Part shown: positions 5,104-5,280 of the stretch, piece by piece
Position numbering within the stretch: the stretch's first letter is position 1
Layout: the number at the start of each line of letters is the position of its first letter
Translations under genes and position numbers: made by a program
Assembly (NCBI GenBank): GCA_017303565.1
Contig: JAFLCM010000201.1
Location: 1-5,280 of the forward strand
DNA length: 5,280 nt
Source of the DNA: Planctomycetota bacterium
Lineage (GTDB): Bacteria > Planctomycetota > Phycisphaerae > Phycisphaerales > UBA1924
Direction: 5' to 3'
The notes under the pieces: generated by a model
Told to the model about the DNA's origin: nothing
Database searches by the model: none
Seen by the model: the letters and a program-made list of their open reading frames with translations, nothing else

Positions 5104-5109
5104 GCCCGC

Positions 5110-5280
5110 GTGACCGGGACCATGTTCTGCAAGGGCTGCTGCTACGACCTCTCGGGTGTGACCCCCGAGGCGCGGTCGCTGCACCCGGAGGCCCCGATCG
5201 CCCCGGTGTGCCCCGAGTGCGGGCGCGGGTTCGTCCGCGAGGACCCCCGCACCTGGCAGCGCGTCCCGCGCGGGCGGGCG
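5110..5280 (+). CDS. Zinc-ribbon protein of planctomycete type, N-terminal part
   Basis: An open frame starts at GTG 5110, or alternatively at the ATG at 5122, and continues past the window end; 57 codons are visible. From the GTG, the protein has C7-x2-C10 followed by CYDLSG, and 23 residues later C34-x2-C37 in CPECGRGF. The two CxxC knuckles make a treble-clef or zinc-ribbon module that should bind one zinc ion. Small N-terminal modules of the form C-x2-C-YDL...CPECG are, to my knowledge, common in Planctomycetota, often in front of membrane domains. The rest of the protein is out of view, so its function cannot be stated. The gene is divergent from the dehydratase operon. Confidence 0.68.
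   Translation, partial: MTGTMFCKGCCYDLSGVTPEARSLHPEAPIAPVCPECGRGFVREDPRTWQRVPRGRA

Overview
This is a high-GC bacterial segment. It most resembles Planctomycetota, probably the Phycisphaerae. That reading rests on the style of the proteins rather than on a marker gene. They include a long acyl carrier protein with a DLGAESIDYLD phosphopantetheine site, an MRW-starting FabZ-like protein with an insertion after HFP, and a small zinc-ribbon protein of the C-x2-C-YDL...CPECG type. There is no rRNA, tRNA, CRISPR array or insertion sequence.

Layout: (1) 22-795 (+) is a family 4 uracil-DNA glycosylase, followed by a plausible intrinsic terminator and about 260 nt with no recognisable gene. (2) 2923-1093 (-) is a two-gene operon: a soluble PAS sensor histidine kinase, then a FixJ-type response regulator 4 nt downstream. 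The kinase start codon lies inside a perfect 10-bp inverted repeat that also encloses an 8-codon mini-ORF. (3) 3047-3460 (+) is a small DUF4870 membrane protein, divergent from the kinase. (4) 5056-3531 (-) is a compact operon: FabZ-like dehydratase, long acyl carrier protein, second FabZ-like dehydratase. A 172-nt gap between the first two genes carries four tandem 19-bp repeats. (5) 5110-5280 (+) is the start of a zinc-ribbon protein that runs off the window, divergent from the dehydratase operon.

How the genes work together: the kinase and regulator almost certainly form a cognate phosphorelay. The ACP and the two dehydratase-fold proteins should act together on ACP-bound 3-hydroxyacyl chains, but no ketosynthase or reductase is present here, so chain extension must be supplied elsewhere. 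The glycosylase, the DUF4870 protein and the zinc-ribbon protein have no evident functional link to their neighbours.

Three genes that head transcripts (glycosylase, first dehydratase, zinc ribbon) have a TANNNT hexamer 6-7 nt before the start codon and no well-placed Shine-Dalgarno. The internal genes ACP and second dehydratase have AGGA or GAGG at 6-nt spacing. This suggests leaderless first genes. The best candidate for something undescribed is the kinase-start hairpin with its overlapping mini-ORF, followed by the ketosynthase-less ACP/double-dehydratase operon with its repeat array.
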